64,000 nucleotides of DNA from Streptomyces humi (GCF_001005085.2 NZ_LBMU02000015.1:84200-148199); one strand, 5' to 3'; numbered from the stretch's first letter, positions 15,967-26,554 are shown. The notes: generated from the letters alone by a model not told the origin. Numbers and translations: made by a program.

Positions 15967-17357
15967 GCCGTACGTCCCATCGCCGGGGCCTGCGCGGCCT
16001 GGTGGGCCTGCCAGAGCACGACCACGCCGAGCACCCCGCCGGAGACGGCGAGGACCAGCTGGCCGACGTCGGCGGGGCCGCCGCTGGGCAGCACGGCGAG
16101 GGCGAGCACACCGGTGACGGTGGCCACCCGGTGCCGTACCGAGGTGCTGGGTGCCGCGGCCGCGATCAGGAACAGGCCCCAGATGGCGTACCAGGGCCGG
16201 ATCGCGGGTCCGAAGGCGGCGACCGCGGCCAGGCTCAGGCCGAGGGCGTAGACCGGGCGGGGCCGCAGCCGGACCCATATCAGCAGCACGGTCACCGCGG
16301 TCAGCGCCAGCCCGAGCAGGTGCCAGGCCGGCAGGGCCAGCGGGGCCAGGTCGCTGCCGAGGTGTGCGAGGAGCGCGCCGGTGGCCCGGCCGAGCAGGCT
16401 GCTGAGTGCCCAGTTGTGCGGCGAGACGGGGGTGTCGAGGGCCCTGATCCAGCCGTACCCGGTGCCGGCGACGGCGGTCGCGACCACGGTCGTGACACCG
16501 GACGCCAGGGCCGTCAGCAGGGTGGCGTGCACCGGGCTGCGGCCCCGGCGTGCCTGTACGACGACGATCGCGAGCAGCCCGAGCGCGGCGGGCGCCTTGA
16601 CCAGGGCCGCGAGCGTGACCAGTACGGCTCCCAGGACCGGCCAGCGGCCGAGCGCCGCGACCAGGCCGAGGCCGAGCAGACCGAGCATGATGGCGTCGTT
16701 GTGGGCGCCGGCCACCAGGTGCAGCAGCACCAGCGGGTTGAGGGCGCCGAGCCACAGGGCGGCGGCCGGGTCGGCGCCGCTGTGCCGCGCGAGCCGGGGC
16801 AGCGCGGCCGCCATCAGGCCGACGCCGAGCAGCGCCACCAGCCGCATCCCGAAGAGCCCGGCCGGGAGTTCGCCGCGGGTCAGCCCGGACAGCAGGGAGG
16901 CCACGCCCATGAACGCGGGGCCGTACGGGGCGGCGGTGTTCTGCCACACCGGGGCGACCTGGTCGGCGAGCGGTCCGCCGAGCTGCGCGGGTCCCGAGGT
17001 GTAGACGTCCATGTGGGCGTCGACCATCGCGCCCTGGGCCAGGTAGCTGTACACGTCGCGGCTGAAGAGCGGCGGCGCGAGCAGCAGCGGGGCCGCCCAG
17101 ACGGCGAGGACCAGCAGCAGTCGGCGCGGGGTGGGCGGGTCGGCGCTGCGCACCAGGCGGCCGAGCAGCAGCCAGGCCGCGATGAGCAGTACGACGCCGA
17201 AGTAGACCCCGACCAGGCCCAACGCCGCCTGTACGGAGCTCGGCGCGAGGAGGTCCGCCACGGGCAGGGCGCCGGCTGTCTCGCCTCCCAGGGCGAGGAA
17301 GGCGGTGCCGGCCAGGCCGAGAACCTGGCAGCGGCGTAGATCGACGGGGAAAGCCAT
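15963..17357 (-). CDS. Polyprenol-phosphomannose-dependent alpha-1,6-mannosyltransferase, MptB-like
   Basis: The 464-aa integral membrane protein has 12-13 hydrophobic segments. The first large outer loop, LFSRDVYSYLAQGAMVDAHMDVYTSGP, contains the Asp-rich DVYSY motif of actinobacterial MptA/MptB (GT-C fold). MptB builds the alpha-1,6-mannan core of lipomannan. It forms an operon with the GT87 gene that follows with a 4-bp overlap, so the pair likely makes a branched lipomannan. Starts at GTG 17366 or ATG 17357 are both possible; no strong ribosome-binding site was seen. Confidence 0.85.
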   Translation of the reverse strand: MAFPVDLRRCQVLGLAGTAFLALGGETAGALPVADLLAPSSVQAALGLVGVYFGVVLLIAAWLLLGRLVRSADPPTPRRLLLVLAVWAAPLLLAPPLFSRDVYSYLAQGAMVDAHMDVYTSGPAQLGGPLADQVAPVWQNTAAPYGPAFMGVASLLSGLTRGELPAGLFGMRLVALLGVGLMAAALPRLARHSGADPAAALWLGALNPLVLLHLVAGAHNDAIMLGLLGLGLVAALGRWPVLGAVLVTLAALVKAPAALGLLAIVVVQARRGRSPVHATLLTALASGVTTVVATAVAGTGYGWIRALDTPVSPHNWALSSLLGRATGALLAHLGSDLAPLALPAWHLLGLALTAVTVLLIWVRLRPRPVYALGLSLAAVAAFGPAIRPWYAIWGLFLIAAAAPSTSVRHRVATVTGVLALAVLPSGGPADVGQLVLAVSGGVLGVVVLWQAHQAAQAPAMGRTA

Positions 17358-17468
17358 GGCCAACACTGGGTCAGCGTGTCAAGGGTGGGTGGCCGGAAGG
17401 CGACGGCGTGTTTTCTTGGGGGCGGCCTGGTTGTTACCTGTGAGTGGTGCGTTGTCGGGTGCGGGTGC

Positions 17469-17510
17469 GTCGTGGCTGGTCGCGCGGTTCCTCCCCCAGC
17501 CTTCGGCCGG
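17469..17510 (+). repeat. Dispersed Streptomyces palindromic repeat, copy 1
   Basis: gcgtcgtggctggtcgcgcg followed by gttcctccc matches the other two copies (19960-20010 antisense, 35257-35297). It is located between the glutaminase and MptB-like genes and ends in a run that can fold with downstream gcgcc-rich sequence. Confidence 0.7.
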
Positions 17511-17551
17511 TGGCACCCCCAGCGCCCCTTGCAGGGCGCCACGGTCCCGGT

Positions 17552-18490
17552 CTAGAAGACCGACAGGCCCGTCAGAGTGGTGAATCTGTCCAGGGCCGCT
17601 ACTCCCGCCACCGAGTTGCCCCGCTCGTCCAGACCTGGGCTCCAGACACAGATCGCGCAGCGGCCCGGTACCACCGCGATAATGCCGCCCCCGACCCCGC
17701 TCTTGCCCGGCAGGCCCACCCGGTAGGCGAAGTCGCCGGCCGCGTCGTACGTGCCGCAGGTCAGCATCACCGCGTTGACCTGCTTGGCCTGGCTTCTGGT
17801 CAGGAGCCGGGTGCCGTCGGCCCGGATGCCGTGGCGGGCCAGGAAGGTGGTGGCCAGGGCGAGGTCGGCGCAGGAGGCGCGGACGGAGCACTGGCGGAAG
17901 TACTGGTCGAGGAGGACCGGGACGTCGTTGTCGATGTTGCCGTAGGAGGCCATGAAGTGGGCCAGGGCGGCGTTGCGGTCGCCGTGCTGGGTCTCGGAGG
18001 CGGCCACCTCCTGGTCGAAGTCCAGGGAGGAGTTGCCGCTCTCGGCGCGCAGGAACGCCAGCAGCTCGCCGGCCGCGTCCCCGGTGCGGGTCTGGAGGCG
18101 GTCGGTGACGACGAGGGCGCCCGCGTTGATGAAGGGGTTGCGCGGGATGCCCTGTTCGTACTCCAGCTGGACCAGCGAGTTGAAGGGGTTGCCGGAGGGT
18201 TCGCGGCCGACGTGTTCCCAGAGTTCGTCGCCCTCGCGGGCGAGGTCCAGGGCGAGGGTGAAGACCTTGGTGACGGACTGCGTGGAGAACGGCTGCCGCC
18301 ACTCCCCCACCCCGTAGACCGTGCCGTCCAGCTCGGCGACCGCCATGCCGAAGCTGCGGGGGTCGCAGGCGGCGAGGGCCGGGATGTAGTCGGCGGGGCG
18401 GCCGCGACCGGGCGTGCGCTCTATCTCCTCGGCGATCCGCTCCAGGACCGGCAGGAAGGCTCGGGGCGACGTCATTGTCATGATCACCAT
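17552..18490 (-). CDS. glsA: Glutaminase (serine-dependent, GlsA family)
   Basis: The 312-aa length and sequence match bacterial glutaminase A: RPADYIPALA, the beta-lactamase-like STQSVTK with Ser72 and Lys75, NPFNSLVQLE, NPFINAGAL, and GLPGKSGVGGGI. It hydrolyses glutamine to glutamate and ammonia in the cytoplasm. It lies 36 bp downstream of the aspartase gene on the same strand and so likely ends the asparagine/aspartate operon. The start at 18490 follows GGAGG by 4 bp; ATG 18481 is an alternative. Confidence 0.93.
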   Translation of the reverse strand: MVIMTMTSPRAFLPVLERIAEEIERTPGRGRPADYIPALAACDPRSFGMAVAELDGTVYGVGEWRQPFSTQSVTKVFTLALDLAREGDELWEHVGREPSGNPFNSLVQLEYEQGIPRNPFINAGALVVTDRLQTRTGDAAGELLAFLRAESGNSSLDFDQEVAASETQHGDRNAALAHFMASYGNIDNDVPVLLDQYFRQCSVRASCADLALATTFLARHGIRADGTRLLTRSQAKQVNAVMLTCGTYDAAGDFAYRVGLPGKSGVGGGIIAVVPGRCAICVWSPGLDERGNSVAGVAALDRFTTLTGLSVF

Positions 18491-18526
18491 TGTGCCTCCG
18501 GACCGGTCCTGGTGCGTACCCGCAGG

Positions 18527-19930
18527 TCAGGCCAGGGGTGCGCCGCTACCGGCGACGACCTCGGGGCGCAGCAGGTCGGCCAGCCGCTCGGCGGGCAACA
18601 GGCCCTTCTCCAGGACGAGTTCGGCCACACCGCGGCCGGTGGCGAGGGCCTCCTTGGCGATGTCGGTGGCCGCCGTGTACCCGATGTAGGGGTTGAGGGC
18701 GGTGACCAGGCCGATCGAGTTCTCGACGGTCGCCCGCAGCACCTCGGTGTTGGCGGTGATGCCGTCGACGCACCGCTCGGCCAGCGTCAGGCAGGCGTTC
18801 CGCAGGTGCGTGATGCTCTCCGACAGGGAGTGCAGGATGATCGGCTCGAACGCGTTCAGCTGGAGCTGCCCGGCCTCGGCGGCCATGGTGATGGCGACGT
18901 CGTTGCCGATGACCTCGAAGGCGACCTGGTTGACGACCTCGGGGATGACCGGGTTGACCTTGCCGGGCATGATCGACGAACCGGCCTGCACGGGCGGCAG
19001 GTTGATCTCGCCCAGGCCGGCACGCGGCCCGGAGGACAGCAGCCGCAGGTCGTTGCAGCCCTTGCTGAGCTTGACCGCGATCCGCTTGAGCACCCCGGAC
19101 ATCTGGACGAAGGCCCCGCAGTCCTGGGTGGCCTCGACCAGGTTGGCGGCGGTGACCAGGGGCAGCCCGGTGATCCCGGCGAGGTGGCGGCGGGCCGACT
19201 CGGCGTACCCGGCGGGTGCGTTGAGGCCGGTGCCGATGGCGGTGGCGCCGAGGTTGATCTCGTGGATCAGCTCGACGGCCTCGGCGAGCCGGCTGCGGTC
19301 CTCGTCCAGCATCACGGCGAAGGTGGAGAACTCCTGCCCGAGGGTCATCGGCACCGCGTCCTGCAACTGGGTGCGGCCCATCTTCAGCACGTCACGGAAC
19401 TCGACGGCCTTGCGCCCGAAGGAGTCCTGTAGCACGGCCATCGCCCGCAGCAGCCCGCGCACCGCGAAGACGGTCGCTATCTTGACGGCGGTCGGGTAGA
19501 CGTCGTTGGTCGACTGCCCCAGGTTGACGTCCTCGTTGGGGTGCAGGTACCGGTACTCGCCCTTCTGATGCCCCATCAACTCCAGCGCCCGGTTGGCGAC
19601 GACCTCGTTGGCGTTCATGTTCGTCGACGTGCCGGCCCCGCCCTGGATGACGTCGACGACGAACTGGTCGTGCAGCTTGCCGCCCCGGATCTCCCGGCAG
19701 GCGGCGACGATCGCGGCGGCCTTCTCGGGGGCCAGCAGCCCGAGTTCCTCGTTGGCGAGGGCGGCGGCCTCCTTGACGGCGGCGAGGGCGTCGATCAGAT
19801 GCGGGTACGCGGAGATCGGCATACCGGTGATCGGGAAGTTCTCGGTCGCCCGCAGGGTGTGCACACCCCAGTAGGCGCCGACGGGCACATCCCGGTCACC
19901 GAGCAGATCGTGTTCACTACGAGTAATCAT
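18527..19930 (-). CDS. aspA: Aspartate ammonia-lyase
   Basis: The 467-aa enzyme of the fumarase/aspartase superfamily carries [26 protein letters not shown] at the N-terminus, [24 protein letters not shown], and the lyase signature [11 protein letters not shown]. It converts aspartate to fumarate and ammonia, taking the product of the asparaginase gene just upstream. The start at 19930 is the only one that gives the normal N-terminus; AGGA precedes it. Aspartase and fumarase C share much of this pattern, but the N-terminus and the neighbouring asparaginase favour aspartase. Confidence 0.93.
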   Translation of the reverse strand: MITRSEHDLLGDRDVPVGAYWGVHTLRATENFPITGMPISAYPHLIDALAAVKEAAALANEELGLLAPEKAAAIVAACREIRGGKLHDQFVVDVIQGGAGTSTNMNANEVVANRALELMGHQKGEYRYLHPNEDVNLGQSTNDVYPTAVKIATVFAVRGLLRAMAVLQDSFGRKAVEFRDVLKMGRTQLQDAVPMTLGQEFSTFAVMLDEDRSRLAEAVELIHEINLGATAIGTGLNAPAGYAESARRHLAGITGLPLVTAANLVEATQDCGAFVQMSGVLKRIAVKLSKGCNDLRLLSSGPRAGLGEINLPPVQAGSSIMPGKVNPVIPEVVNQVAFEVIGNDVAITMAAEAGQLQLNAFEPIILHSLSESITHLRNACLTLAERCVDGITANTEVLRATVENSIGLVTALNPYIGYTAATDIAKEALATGRGVAELVLEKGLLPAERLADLLRPEVVAGSGAPLA

Positions 19931-19959
19931 GGGTCCTGTCCCAGAAGAGTGAGGGTAGA

Positions 19960-20010
19960 GCGCCCCCTTGGGGGCGCGGGGAACTGCGCGACCGGCCACA
20001 ACCGGCCCGC
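19960..20010 (-). repeat. Dispersed Streptomyces palindromic repeat, copy 2, with hairpin
   Basis: The stretch contains a perfect hairpin (gcgccccc, tt, gggggcgc; 19960-19977) followed by ggggaactgcgcgaccggcc, the reverse complement of the core seen in copies 1 and 3. It separates asparaginase from aspartase within the operon and could act as an attenuator or mRNA stabiliser. Confidence 0.75.
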
Positions 20011-20040
20011 AGCCGCCCGACGACAGATCGGCCCGCCCCG

Positions 20041-21054
20041 CTAGGCGCAAGCCGCAACCGGCTCCAGGGACCGAACGGGCCGCACACACCCGACCGGCCG
20101 CCCACCGCCGAGAAGCCGCTCACCCGCGAACTCGGTCAACAGCCCCGGCTCGACCCCGGCCCGCGCCAACGCCGCCGCGGCCACCGGAATCCGTGCCCGG
20201 TTCGCCCCGTCGGCGATCTTCACGGCGACGGCCCGGCCGTCCGGCAGTGCCGCGGCCTCGACGCCCTCGAAGCCGTCCTTGGCCAGCAGCCCCGGCACGG
20301 CCCGCATCAGCGCGGCCACGTCACGCCCCGCCCCGGACGCCATCTCCGCGTGCTCCCGCATCGCGTCGGCGACCTTCGCCTCGGGCGTACCCGGTGCGGC
20401 GGCCGCGATCCGCGACACCGCGCGGGCCAGCCCGTGCAGGGAGACGGAGAACAGCGGCGCGCCGCAGCCGTCCACGGTCGTACGGGCGATGCGCTGCCCC
20501 GTCAGGTCCTCGACGATCTCGGCGATCGCCTGCTGGAGCGGATGCGCCGGGTCGAGGTAGTCGTCCAGCGACCAGCCGTTCAGCTTCGCGGTCCACAGCA
20601 TCGCGGCGTGCTTGCCTGAGCAGTTCTGGGCGAGCCGCGACGGCTGCCGGCCGTCGCGGATCCAGGTGTCGCGGACGGCGGGGCCGTACGGCATGTCGGG
20701 GACGTTGCGCAGGTCGTCCTCCGTCAGCCCGGCGAGGCCGAGGATGCGCCGGGCGCCGGCGAGGTGGCGTTCCTCGCCGGAGTGGCTGGCGGCGGCCAGC
20801 GAGAGCAGGTCGCCGTCGAGGGGCAGCCCGGCCCGCAGCATCGCCACGGCCTGGACGGGCTTGAGGGCGGAGCGCGGGTAGAACGCGGCCTCGATGTCGC
20901 CGAGCTGGAACTGGACCTCTCCGTCGGCGCCGAGGACGACGACGGAACCGTAGTGGATGCCCTCGACGACCCCGTCGCGTATGAGGTGGGCGACGGGGGC
21001 GTGGAGGGGCTCACGGACGACGGGTGCGTCCGCGGGGGAACTGCTGTACATCAC
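20041..21054 (-). CDS. Asparaginase, type II-like (PF06089 family)
   Basis: The 337-aa protein belongs to the Rhizobium-type asparaginase family: [36 protein letters not shown] and [12 protein letters not shown] are the characteristic blocks. The SGKH block and the preceding Ser-Lys motif form the family's active site. It converts asparagine to aspartate and ammonia in the cytoplasm. It sits 40 bp after the permease gene and 110 bp before aspartase, so substrate uptake and two deamination steps follow one another on the DNA. Confidence 0.92.
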   Translation of the reverse strand: MMYSSSPADAPVVREPLHAPVAHLIRDGVVEGIHYGSVVVLGADGEVQFQLGDIEAAFYPRSALKPVQAVAMLRAGLPLDGDLLSLAAASHSGEERHLAGARRILGLAGLTEDDLRNVPDMPYGPAVRDTWIRDGRQPSRLAQNCSGKHAAMLWTAKLNGWSLDDYLDPAHPLQQAIAEIVEDLTGQRIARTTVDGCGAPLFSVSLHGLARAVSRIAAAAPGTPEAKVADAMREHAEMASGAGRDVAALMRAVPGLLAKDGFEGVEAAALPDGRAVAVKIADGANRARIPVAAAALARAGVEPGLLTEFAGERLLGGGRPVGCVRPVRSLEPVAACA

Positions 21055-21094
21055 TTCCTGGTCTCGGGTGAGTCGGGACGGACCCGGTCGCGGT

Positions 21095-22534
21095 TCACGC
21101 TTCGGGTCCGGCGGACGGGCGCGCCAGGCGGCCGCGGATGGCGTACCACCCGGCGACCAGCGCGGCGACGATCAGCGGCAGGCACAGCACGGTGGTGCGT
21201 CCGGCGCCGCCGTCGGCGTACATCAGGACCAGGACGGCGGCGAGGAACGCCAGCGTCACGATCTCGGTCCAGGGAGAGCCCGGCAACCGGTAGCCGGGGC
21301 GGGTGAGTTCGCCGTTCTGGGTCTTCCGCCAGAACAGCAGGTGGCAGAGCATGATCATGCCCCAGGTCGCGAGGATGCCGATCGCCGCGAAGTTGAGGAC
21401 GATCTCGAACGCGTCGGCCGGGACGACGAAGTTGAGGCCCACGCCGAGCACACAGATGCCGCTGGTGAGCAGGATGCCGCCGTACGGCACCTGGGTACGG
21501 CTCATCCGCGCGGTGAACTTGGGGGCTGAGCCGTTGACGGCCATGGAGCGCAGGATGCGGCCGGTGGAGTAGAGACCGGAGTTCAGCGAGGACATGGCCG
21601 CGGTGAGGACGACGAGGTTCATCACACCGCCGGCCGCCGGGACGCCGATGTGGGAGAGCACGGTGACGAAGGGGCTCTGGCCCGCCGTGTACTTGTTCCA
21701 GGGCAGCAGCATCGAGAGGAGCACGACCGAGCCGACGTAGAACAGGCCGACGCGCCACATGATCGAGTTGATCGCCTTCGGCATGATCTTCTCGGGGTTC
21801 TCGGTCTCGCCCGCGGCGACACCGACCAGCTCCACCGAGGCGTAGGCGAAGACGACGCCCTGGATGATCAGCAGCATCGGGAGCAGGCCGTTGGGGAAGA
21901 CGCCGCCGTTGTCGGTGATCAGGGAGGGGCCCGGGGTGGCGCCGTCCACGGGGTGCTGGGTCACCAGCAGGAAGATGCCGATGAGCATGAAGACGACCAG
22001 CGCGCTGACCTTGACGATCGCGAACCAGAACTCCAGTTCGCCGAAGATCTTCACCGAGATCAGGTTCACGGTGAGGACCACGGCGAGGGCGATCAGGGCG
22101 ATCACCCACTGAGGTATGTCGGAGAACATCCCCCAGTAGTGGGTGTAGGTGGCGACCGCGGTGATGTCGGCGATGCCGGTGGTGGCCCAGTTCAGGAAGT
22201 ACATCCAGCCGGCCGTGTAGGCGCCCTTCTCGCCCAGGAACTCCCGGGCGTACGAGACGAAGGCGCCGGAGGACGGGCGGTAGAGGACGAGTTCGCCGAG
22301 GGCGCGCACGACGAGGAACGCGAAGACACCGCAGACCGCGTAGGCGACGAAGAGGGAGGGGCCGGCGTCGGCGAGGCGGCCGCCGGCGCCGAGGAAGAGG
22401 CCGGTGCCGATGGCTCCGCCGATGGCGATCATGTTGACGTGCCGGTGCTTCAGCGACTTGCTGTAGCCGTGGTCCCCGGCGTCGACGTGACGGGACGAGG
22501 GGCGCGTCTCGTCTTTGAGGTGCTGTTCGCTCAC
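21095..22534 (-). CDS. Amino-acid permease, L-asparagine (AnsP-like) APC transporter
   Basis: The 479-aa protein has 12 hydrophobic segments. The first reads [29 protein letters not shown], the amino-acid-binding signature of APC transporters; helix 3 carries [22 protein letters not shown]. The sequence style and the following asparaginase and aspartase genes point to L-asparagine as substrate. The GTG start overlaps the stop of the GntR gene (GTGA), so regulator and transporter are translationally coupled. Confidence 0.9.
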   Translation of the reverse strand: MSEQHLKDETRPSSRHVDAGDHGYSKSLKHRHVNMIAIGGAIGTGLFLGAGGRLADAGPSLFVAYAVCGVFAFLVVRALGELVLYRPSSGAFVSYAREFLGEKGAYTAGWMYFLNWATTGIADITAVATYTHYWGMFSDIPQWVIALIALAVVLTVNLISVKIFGELEFWFAIVKVSALVVFMLIGIFLLVTQHPVDGATPGPSLITDNGGVFPNGLLPMLLIIQGVVFAYASVELVGVAAGETENPEKIMPKAINSIMWRVGLFYVGSVVLLSMLLPWNKYTAGQSPFVTVLSHIGVPAAGGVMNLVVLTAAMSSLNSGLYSTGRILRSMAVNGSAPKFTARMSRTQVPYGGILLTSGICVLGVGLNFVVPADAFEIVLNFAAIGILATWGMIMLCHLLFWRKTQNGELTRPGYRLPGSPWTEIVTLAFLAAVLVLMYADGGAGRTTVLCLPLIVAALVAGWYAIRGRLARPSAGPEA

Positions 22535-23262
22535 GCCTCGGTTCCGCCTTCCTTGTGCTGGTCCGTGCGCGCGGGGCGCACGATGTGGGTGAGGGTGGTC
22601 TCGACGCGGTCCAGGTGGTGGCTCATGGCGTCCACGGCGTCGGGCTCGGAACCGTCCATCAGGGCCTCGACGATGGCCCGGTGCTCCCGGTTGGACTGCT
22701 CGCGGCGGCCGCCCAGCTCGTTGAGGAAGGCCGACTGACGCGCCAGTGCGTCCCGGATCTCCTCGATGACCCGGCGGAAGACCGGGTTCTGGGCGGCCTC
22801 GGCCACGGCCAGGTGGAAGAGGGTGTCCATCGCGACCCACGCGGTGGTGTCCGTCTCCCGCTCCATGCGGTCGAGCAGATGGGCCAGGTGGTCCAGGTTC
22901 TCGGGGGTGCGGCGCAGCGCCGCGTACCCGGCGACCGGGATCTCGATGTGCCGGCGCACCTCCAGCAGGTCGCTGGCCGCGTAGTCGCCGAAGGTGGGGT
23001 CCTCGACGGCGTTGGCGACCACGAAGGTGCCCTTGCCGGTCTTGGAGACGGTCAGGCCCATCGTCTGCAAGGCCCGCAGGGCCTCGCGCAGGACGGGCCT
23101 GCTGATCTCCAGGGTGCGGCAGAGCTCCGCCTCGGAGGGCAGCTTGTCGCCCACGGCGTACTCGCCGCGCTCGATGGCGGCGCGCAGGTGCGCCAGCACC
23201 GCCTCCATGGCGCTCACGCGCCGCGGGGGCTGTCCGGCTGTCGGGCTGTCTGACAGGTTCAC
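22531..23262 (-). CDS. GntR/FadR-family regulator of the asparagine operon
   Basis: The 243-aa regulator has an N-terminal GntR winged helix (residues about 18-85, [28 protein letters not shown]) and an all-helical FCD effector domain with His/Asp metal-ligand positions ([23 protein letters not shown]). It is first in the operon and probably represses it until asparagine, aspartate or a product accumulates. A short perfect palindrome ctgtc-t-gacag (23246-23256) lies over its own first codons and might be an operator. GTG start. Confidence 0.88.
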   Translation of the reverse strand: MNLSDSPTAGQPPRRVSAMEAVLAHLRAAIERGEYAVGDKLPSEAELCRTLEISRPVLREALRALQTMGLTVSKTGKGTFVVANAVEDPTFGDYAASDLLEVRRHIEIPVAGYAALRRTPENLDHLAHLLDRMERETDTTAWVAMDTLFHLAVAEAAQNPVFRRVIEEIRDALARQSAFLNELGGRREQSNREHRAIVEALMDGSEPDAVDAMSHHLDRVETTLTHIVRPARTDQHKEGGTEA

Positions 23263-23402
23263 GGGTGAGATGTTCCGGGTTGCGGGACGAGCCTGTCAAG
23301 GTGTCGCGAAAGGAAACATTCACGGGGTGCGGCACCTGAATGCACAGGTGTCACACCCCGTGGCGGAGCGGTGACCGGCGGGCGCGGAGCGGCCGGGCGA
23401 GG

Positions 23403-24239
23403 TCAGGCGTTGATGGTGCCGGCGGCGAGGAGGCCGAAGAGAGCCAGGCCGATGACGATGCGGTAGATCACGAACGCGTTGAAGGAGTGCTTGGCGACGA
23501 ACTTCAGCAGCCAGGCGATGGACGCGTAGGCGACGACGAAGGAGACGATCGTGCCGACGGCCAGCGGGGCGGCGCCGACACCCGCGCCCAGGGCGTCCTT
23601 GAGCTCGTAGAGACCGGCGCCGGTCAGGGCCGGGATGCCGAGGAAGAAGGAGAGCCGGGTGGCGGCGACGCGGTCCAGGTCCAGGATGAGCGCGGTGGAC
23701 ATGGTGGCGCCGGAGCGGGAGAAGCCGGGGAAGAGCAGGGCGAGGATCTGCGAGCAGCCGACCAGCATCGCGTCCTTGAAGGAGGTGTCGTCCTCCCCGC
23801 GCTTGTGGCGGCCCATCTGGTCCGCGCACCACATCACGACGGAGCCGGCGATCAGCGAGCCGCCGACCACCCAGAGCGAGCCGAGCGGTCCGTCGATCAG
23901 CGGCTTGGCGGCGAGGCCGACCAGGACGATCGGGATGGTCGAGTAGATGACCCACCACGCGAACTTGTAGTCGTGGTGGTACCGCTCCTCCTTGTTCGTG
24001 AGGCCCCGGAACCAGGCGGAGACGATCCGCTTGATGTCCTTGAAGAAGTACACGAGCACGGCGGCGATGGCGCCCACCTGGATGACGGCGGAGAACCCGA
24101 CGACGGACTTGTCGTCGACGGGGATGTTCATGAGCCCCTCGGTGATCTTGAGGTGACCGGTGGAGGAGACAGGAAGGAACTCCGTCACCCCCTCGACGAC
24201 ACCGAGGACGACGGCCTGACCGACGGAGATGGCGCTCAT
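23403..24239 (-). CDS. uppP: Undecaprenyl-diphosphate phosphatase
   Basis: The 278-aa membrane protein shows the two BacA/UppP signatures: EGVTEFLPVSSTGHL near residues 16-30 and the PGFSRSGAT motif near residue 170. About eight membrane segments are seen. It recycles the lipid carrier for peptidoglycan and other wall polymers and gives low bacitracin resistance. It stands alone, with upstream AT-richer DNA (24240-24300) that includes a likely promoter but no clear hexamers. Confidence 0.95.
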   Translation of the reverse strand: MSAISVGQAVVLGVVEGVTEFLPVSSTGHLKITEGLMNIPVDDKSVVGFSAVIQVGAIAAVLVYFFKDIKRIVSAWFRGLTNKEERYHHDYKFAWWVIYSTIPIVLVGLAAKPLIDGPLGSLWVVGGSLIAGSVVMWCADQMGRHKRGEDDTSFKDAMLVGCSQILALLFPGFSRSGATMSTALILDLDRVAATRLSFFLGIPALTGAGLYELKDALGAGVGAAPLAVGTIVSFVVAYASIAWLLKFVAKHSFNAFVIYRIVIGLALFGLLAAGTINA

Positions 24240-24311
24240 GGGATCCAGTTCTGCTGAGTTTGGTCGACAGTGCTGTAGACAGTCTTACAGCGCACGGGTG
24301 TGAGGCAAGTA

Positions 24312-24686
24312 CTAGGCCCAGACGGCCTGAGCGATCGCGGCCCCGGCGAAGGCCGCCCCGAGCCCCGCCACGAGACTCGCGACCACGTTGGCGGCAGCGT
24401 AGAGCCCGGCACCGGTCTCGGTCAGCCGCAGGGTCTCGTACGAGAACGTCGAGTACGTCGTCAGGGCCCCGCACAGGCCGGTGCCCAGGAGCAGCTGGAG
24501 GTGGGGGCTCGCGGCGCCCGCCGAGACCGCGCCGGTCAGCAGGCCCAGGATCAGGCAGCCGGTGACGTTGACCACGAAGGTGCCCCACGGGAACACGGAG
24601 TCGTGCCTGGCCTGGACGGCTCGGTCGGTGAGATAGCGCAGCGGGGCGCCGATCACGGCACCCGCGACGACCAGCAGCCAGTTCAC
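24312..24686 (-). CDS. crcB: Fluoride channel CrcB/Fluc, subunit 1
   Basis: The 124-aa protein has four membrane segments with [27 protein letters not shown] and the central [15 protein letters not shown], the Fluc signature that forms the fluoride path and sodium site. Fluc channels are dual-topology dimers; two different subunits often form heterodimers. It overlaps the DUF190 gene by 4 bp. Confidence 0.94.
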   Translation of the reverse strand: MNWLLVVAGAVIGAPLRYLTDRAVQARHDSVFPWGTFVVNVTGCLILGLLTGAVSAGAASPHLQLLLGTGLCGALTTYSTFSYETLRLTETGAGLYAAANVVASLVAGLGAAFAGAAIAQAVWA

Positions 24687-25063
24687 AACGAGTTCTTACC
24701 TTCCGTGTCCGGTTCGCCCGGCTCGGCCGCCCGGCCGACGTACCTGATGACCTCGCAGTCGTCCAGGGTCACCAGGCCTTCGGTCACCAGTTCGTCGAGC
24801 TGTGGCAGGAAGGCCCGGATCCGCTCCTCGGTGTCCACGACCACGACCGCCACCGGCAGGTCCTCGCTCAGCGACAGCAGCCGGGAGGTGTGGATGCGGG
24901 AGGAGGCGCCGAAGCCCTCGATGCCCCGGAAGACGCTGGCGCCCGCGAGACCGGCCGTGTGGGCGCGGTGCACGATCTCCGTGTAGAGGGGCTTGTGGTG
25001 CCAGGTGTCGTCCTCGCCGATGTGGACGGTCAGGCGCAGGGCGCGGCCCGTCAGTCTCGTCAT
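24683..25063 (-). CDS. DUF190 family protein
   Basis: The 126-aa protein has the compact PII-like fold suggested for DUF190, with [42 protein letters not shown] as the diagnostic block. DUF190 genes are regularly found with crcB and may regulate or assist fluoride export. It overlaps crcB genes on both sides (4 bp each), so the three are one translationally coupled unit. Confidence 0.9.
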   Translation of the reverse strand: MTRLTGRALRLTVHIGEDDTWHHKPLYTEIVHRAHTAGLAGASVFRGIEGFGASSRIHTSRLLSLSEDLPVAVVVVDTEERIRAFLPQLDELVTEGLVTLDDCEVIRYVGRAAEPGEPDTEGKNSL

Positions 25064-25521
25064 CGCTGCCTCCGGGTGAGGACCCTGCGGGTCACGGTGG
25101 CCGCGCACCACACCGCCGCGAGGGCCGCGCACAGGGTCGCGGCGAGATAGCCGAGACCGGTGGCGGGCCGGCCGTGGTCGACCAGTCTCTGGATGTCGAC
25201 GGCGTACGTGGAGAAGGTGGTGAAGCCGCCGAGGACACCGGTGCCGAAGAAGGGCCGGACGAGGCGGTGCGCGGGGACGCCTTCGGTGATCAGGACCAGG
25301 AACGCGCCGATCACGGCACAGCCGATCACGTTGGTCCAGAAGGTCGCCCAGGGGAAGCCGCCCGCGGCGGTGGGCAGGGCCAGGGCGAGTGCGTAACGGG
25401 CCACCGCGCCGATCGCGCCGCCCGCGGCGACCACCGCGACGACGGGGGCCTGGGTACGCCACTCGGACCGGCGGCGGGGGGCCGGCCGGACGCGGAGGCT
25501 CTCGGCTTCCGGGGCTGTCAT
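25060..25521 (-). CDS. crcB: Fluoride channel CrcB/Fluc, subunit 2
   Basis: This 153-aa protein has a longer basic N-terminus (about 30 residues) before four membrane segments. [27 protein letters not shown] and [15 protein letters not shown] are the Fluc motifs. The start at 25521 is taken over upstream codons because the upstream frame has no family similarity. It is the first gene of the crcB-DUF190-crcB set; I found no fluoride-riboswitch pattern before it. Confidence 0.93.
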   Translation of the reverse strand: MTAPEAESLRVRPAPRRRSEWRTQAPVVAVVAAGGAIGAVARYALALALPTAAGGFPWATFWTNVIGCAVIGAFLVLITEGVPAHRLVRPFFGTGVLGGFTTFSTYAVDIQRLVDHGRPATGLGYLAATLCAALAAVWCAATVTRRVLTRRQR

Positions 25522-25591
25522 GGGTCGTACGTCTCCTGTTCGGGCACCGCCCCGAGGGGTGCAACAGGGTACCGCCGGAGGTACGCGCCGG

Positions 25592-26554
25592 TCACTTCGC
25601 GGTGGGGGCCGCGCAGACCGCGACGCCGGGCTCCCCGACACTGCCGAGGACCAGGAGCCGGCCCGTCACGCAGACGCTGGTGACCATGCGGAAACCGGAG
25701 CGCCCCCGGGCCAGGTGATGGACGACGCGGCCGTCGTCGTCCAGCGCCATGACGGCGATCGTGCCGACCGGGCGGTAGGGAGCGTGCACGGCGGCGCGCG
25801 CGGCGGCCCGCCGGACGGCGGCCGGGGTGCGGTGCAGGAGGTCGAGCGGGGGGTTGCGGGGACCGGCGAGGGCGACCCAGGTCAGATCGCCGTCGCGCCA
25901 CATGTTGTCGGGCATGCCGGGCAGTTCGGCGAAGAACTCGGCCCGCCCGGCGCGCGGCCCCGTGAGCCAGTAGCGGGTCAGCCGGTACGCGCCGGTCTCG
26001 GCGACGATCAGGAACGTGCCGTCCCCGCTCACGGCCAGCCCGTTGGCGAACTGGAGCCCGTCGCAGACCACTTCCGGGGTGCGGGCACCGGGGGCGAGGC
26101 GCAGCAGCCGGCCGGTGCCGCTGTGCTCGACGATGTCGCCGACCCACTGGTCCAGGGGGAAGCGGCGGCTGGAGACCGTGAAGTAGACGGTGCCGTCGGA
26201 CAGGGCGACCACGTTGCTCGCGAACCGCAGCGGCTCGCCGTCGACCGAGTCGGCGAGGACGTGCACGGCTCCGTCGGCGAGGCCGACGCGCAGCAGGCCG
26301 CGCTCCGCGTCGCACACCAGCAGGTCGCCGTCCGGGAGGAGTTGGAGCCCCAGCGGGCGGCCCCCGGTCTCGGCGAGCATCCGGACCCGGGCGGTGTCCG
26401 GGTCGCCGAGGCCGTCCAGACGCAGGATGCGGCCGTCCTCGACGCCGGTCAGGACCCGGCCGTCCGGATCGGTGACCACGTCCTCCGGGCCCCGGCCGCC
26501 GACGGCGACGTAGTGGAGGGGGACGAGGCGCGTGGGTCGGTCCATGCGGCCCAT
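25592..26554 (-). CDS. SMP-30/strictosidine-synthase-like beta-propeller protein
   Basis: The 320-aa product shows repeated propeller blades (GGRGPEDVVTDPDGRVLTGVEDGRILRL, RPLGLQLLPDGDLLVCDAERGLLRV, FANGLAVSGDGTFLIVAETGAYRLTRYWL, ELPGMPDNMWRDGDLTWVALAGPRNPPLDLL). This matches the strictosidine-synthase/APMAP group, which mostly act as lactonases or hydrolases with a calcium in the propeller. No signal peptide. It stands as a single gene between crcB and the small winged-helix gene. ATG 26545 is an alternative start. Confidence 0.85.
   Translation of the reverse strand: MGRMDRPTRLVPLHYVAVGGRGPEDVVTDPDGRVLTGVEDGRILRLDGLGDPDTARVRMLAETGGRPLGLQLLPDGDLLVCDAERGLLRVGLADGAVHVLADSVDGEPLRFASNVVALSDGTVYFTVSSRRFPLDQWVGDIVEHSGTGRLLRLAPGARTPEVVCDGLQFANGLAVSGDGTFLIVAETGAYRLTRYWLTGPRAGRAEFFAELPGMPDNMWRDGDLTWVALAGPRNPPLDLLHRTPAAVRRAAARAAVHAPYRPVGTIAVMALDDDGRVVHHLARGRSGFRMVTSVCVTGRLLVLGSVGEPGVAVCAAPTAK

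Noticed and set aside
23246..23256. ctgtc-t-gacag as a proven GntR operator
   Set aside because: It is short, lies inside the coding start, and does not match a known FadR-type consensus, so it is only mentioned with the regulator gene.
25522..25600. Fluoride riboswitch before crcB
   Set aside because: I could not find the conserved crcB-motif pseudoknot elements in the leader of 25521.
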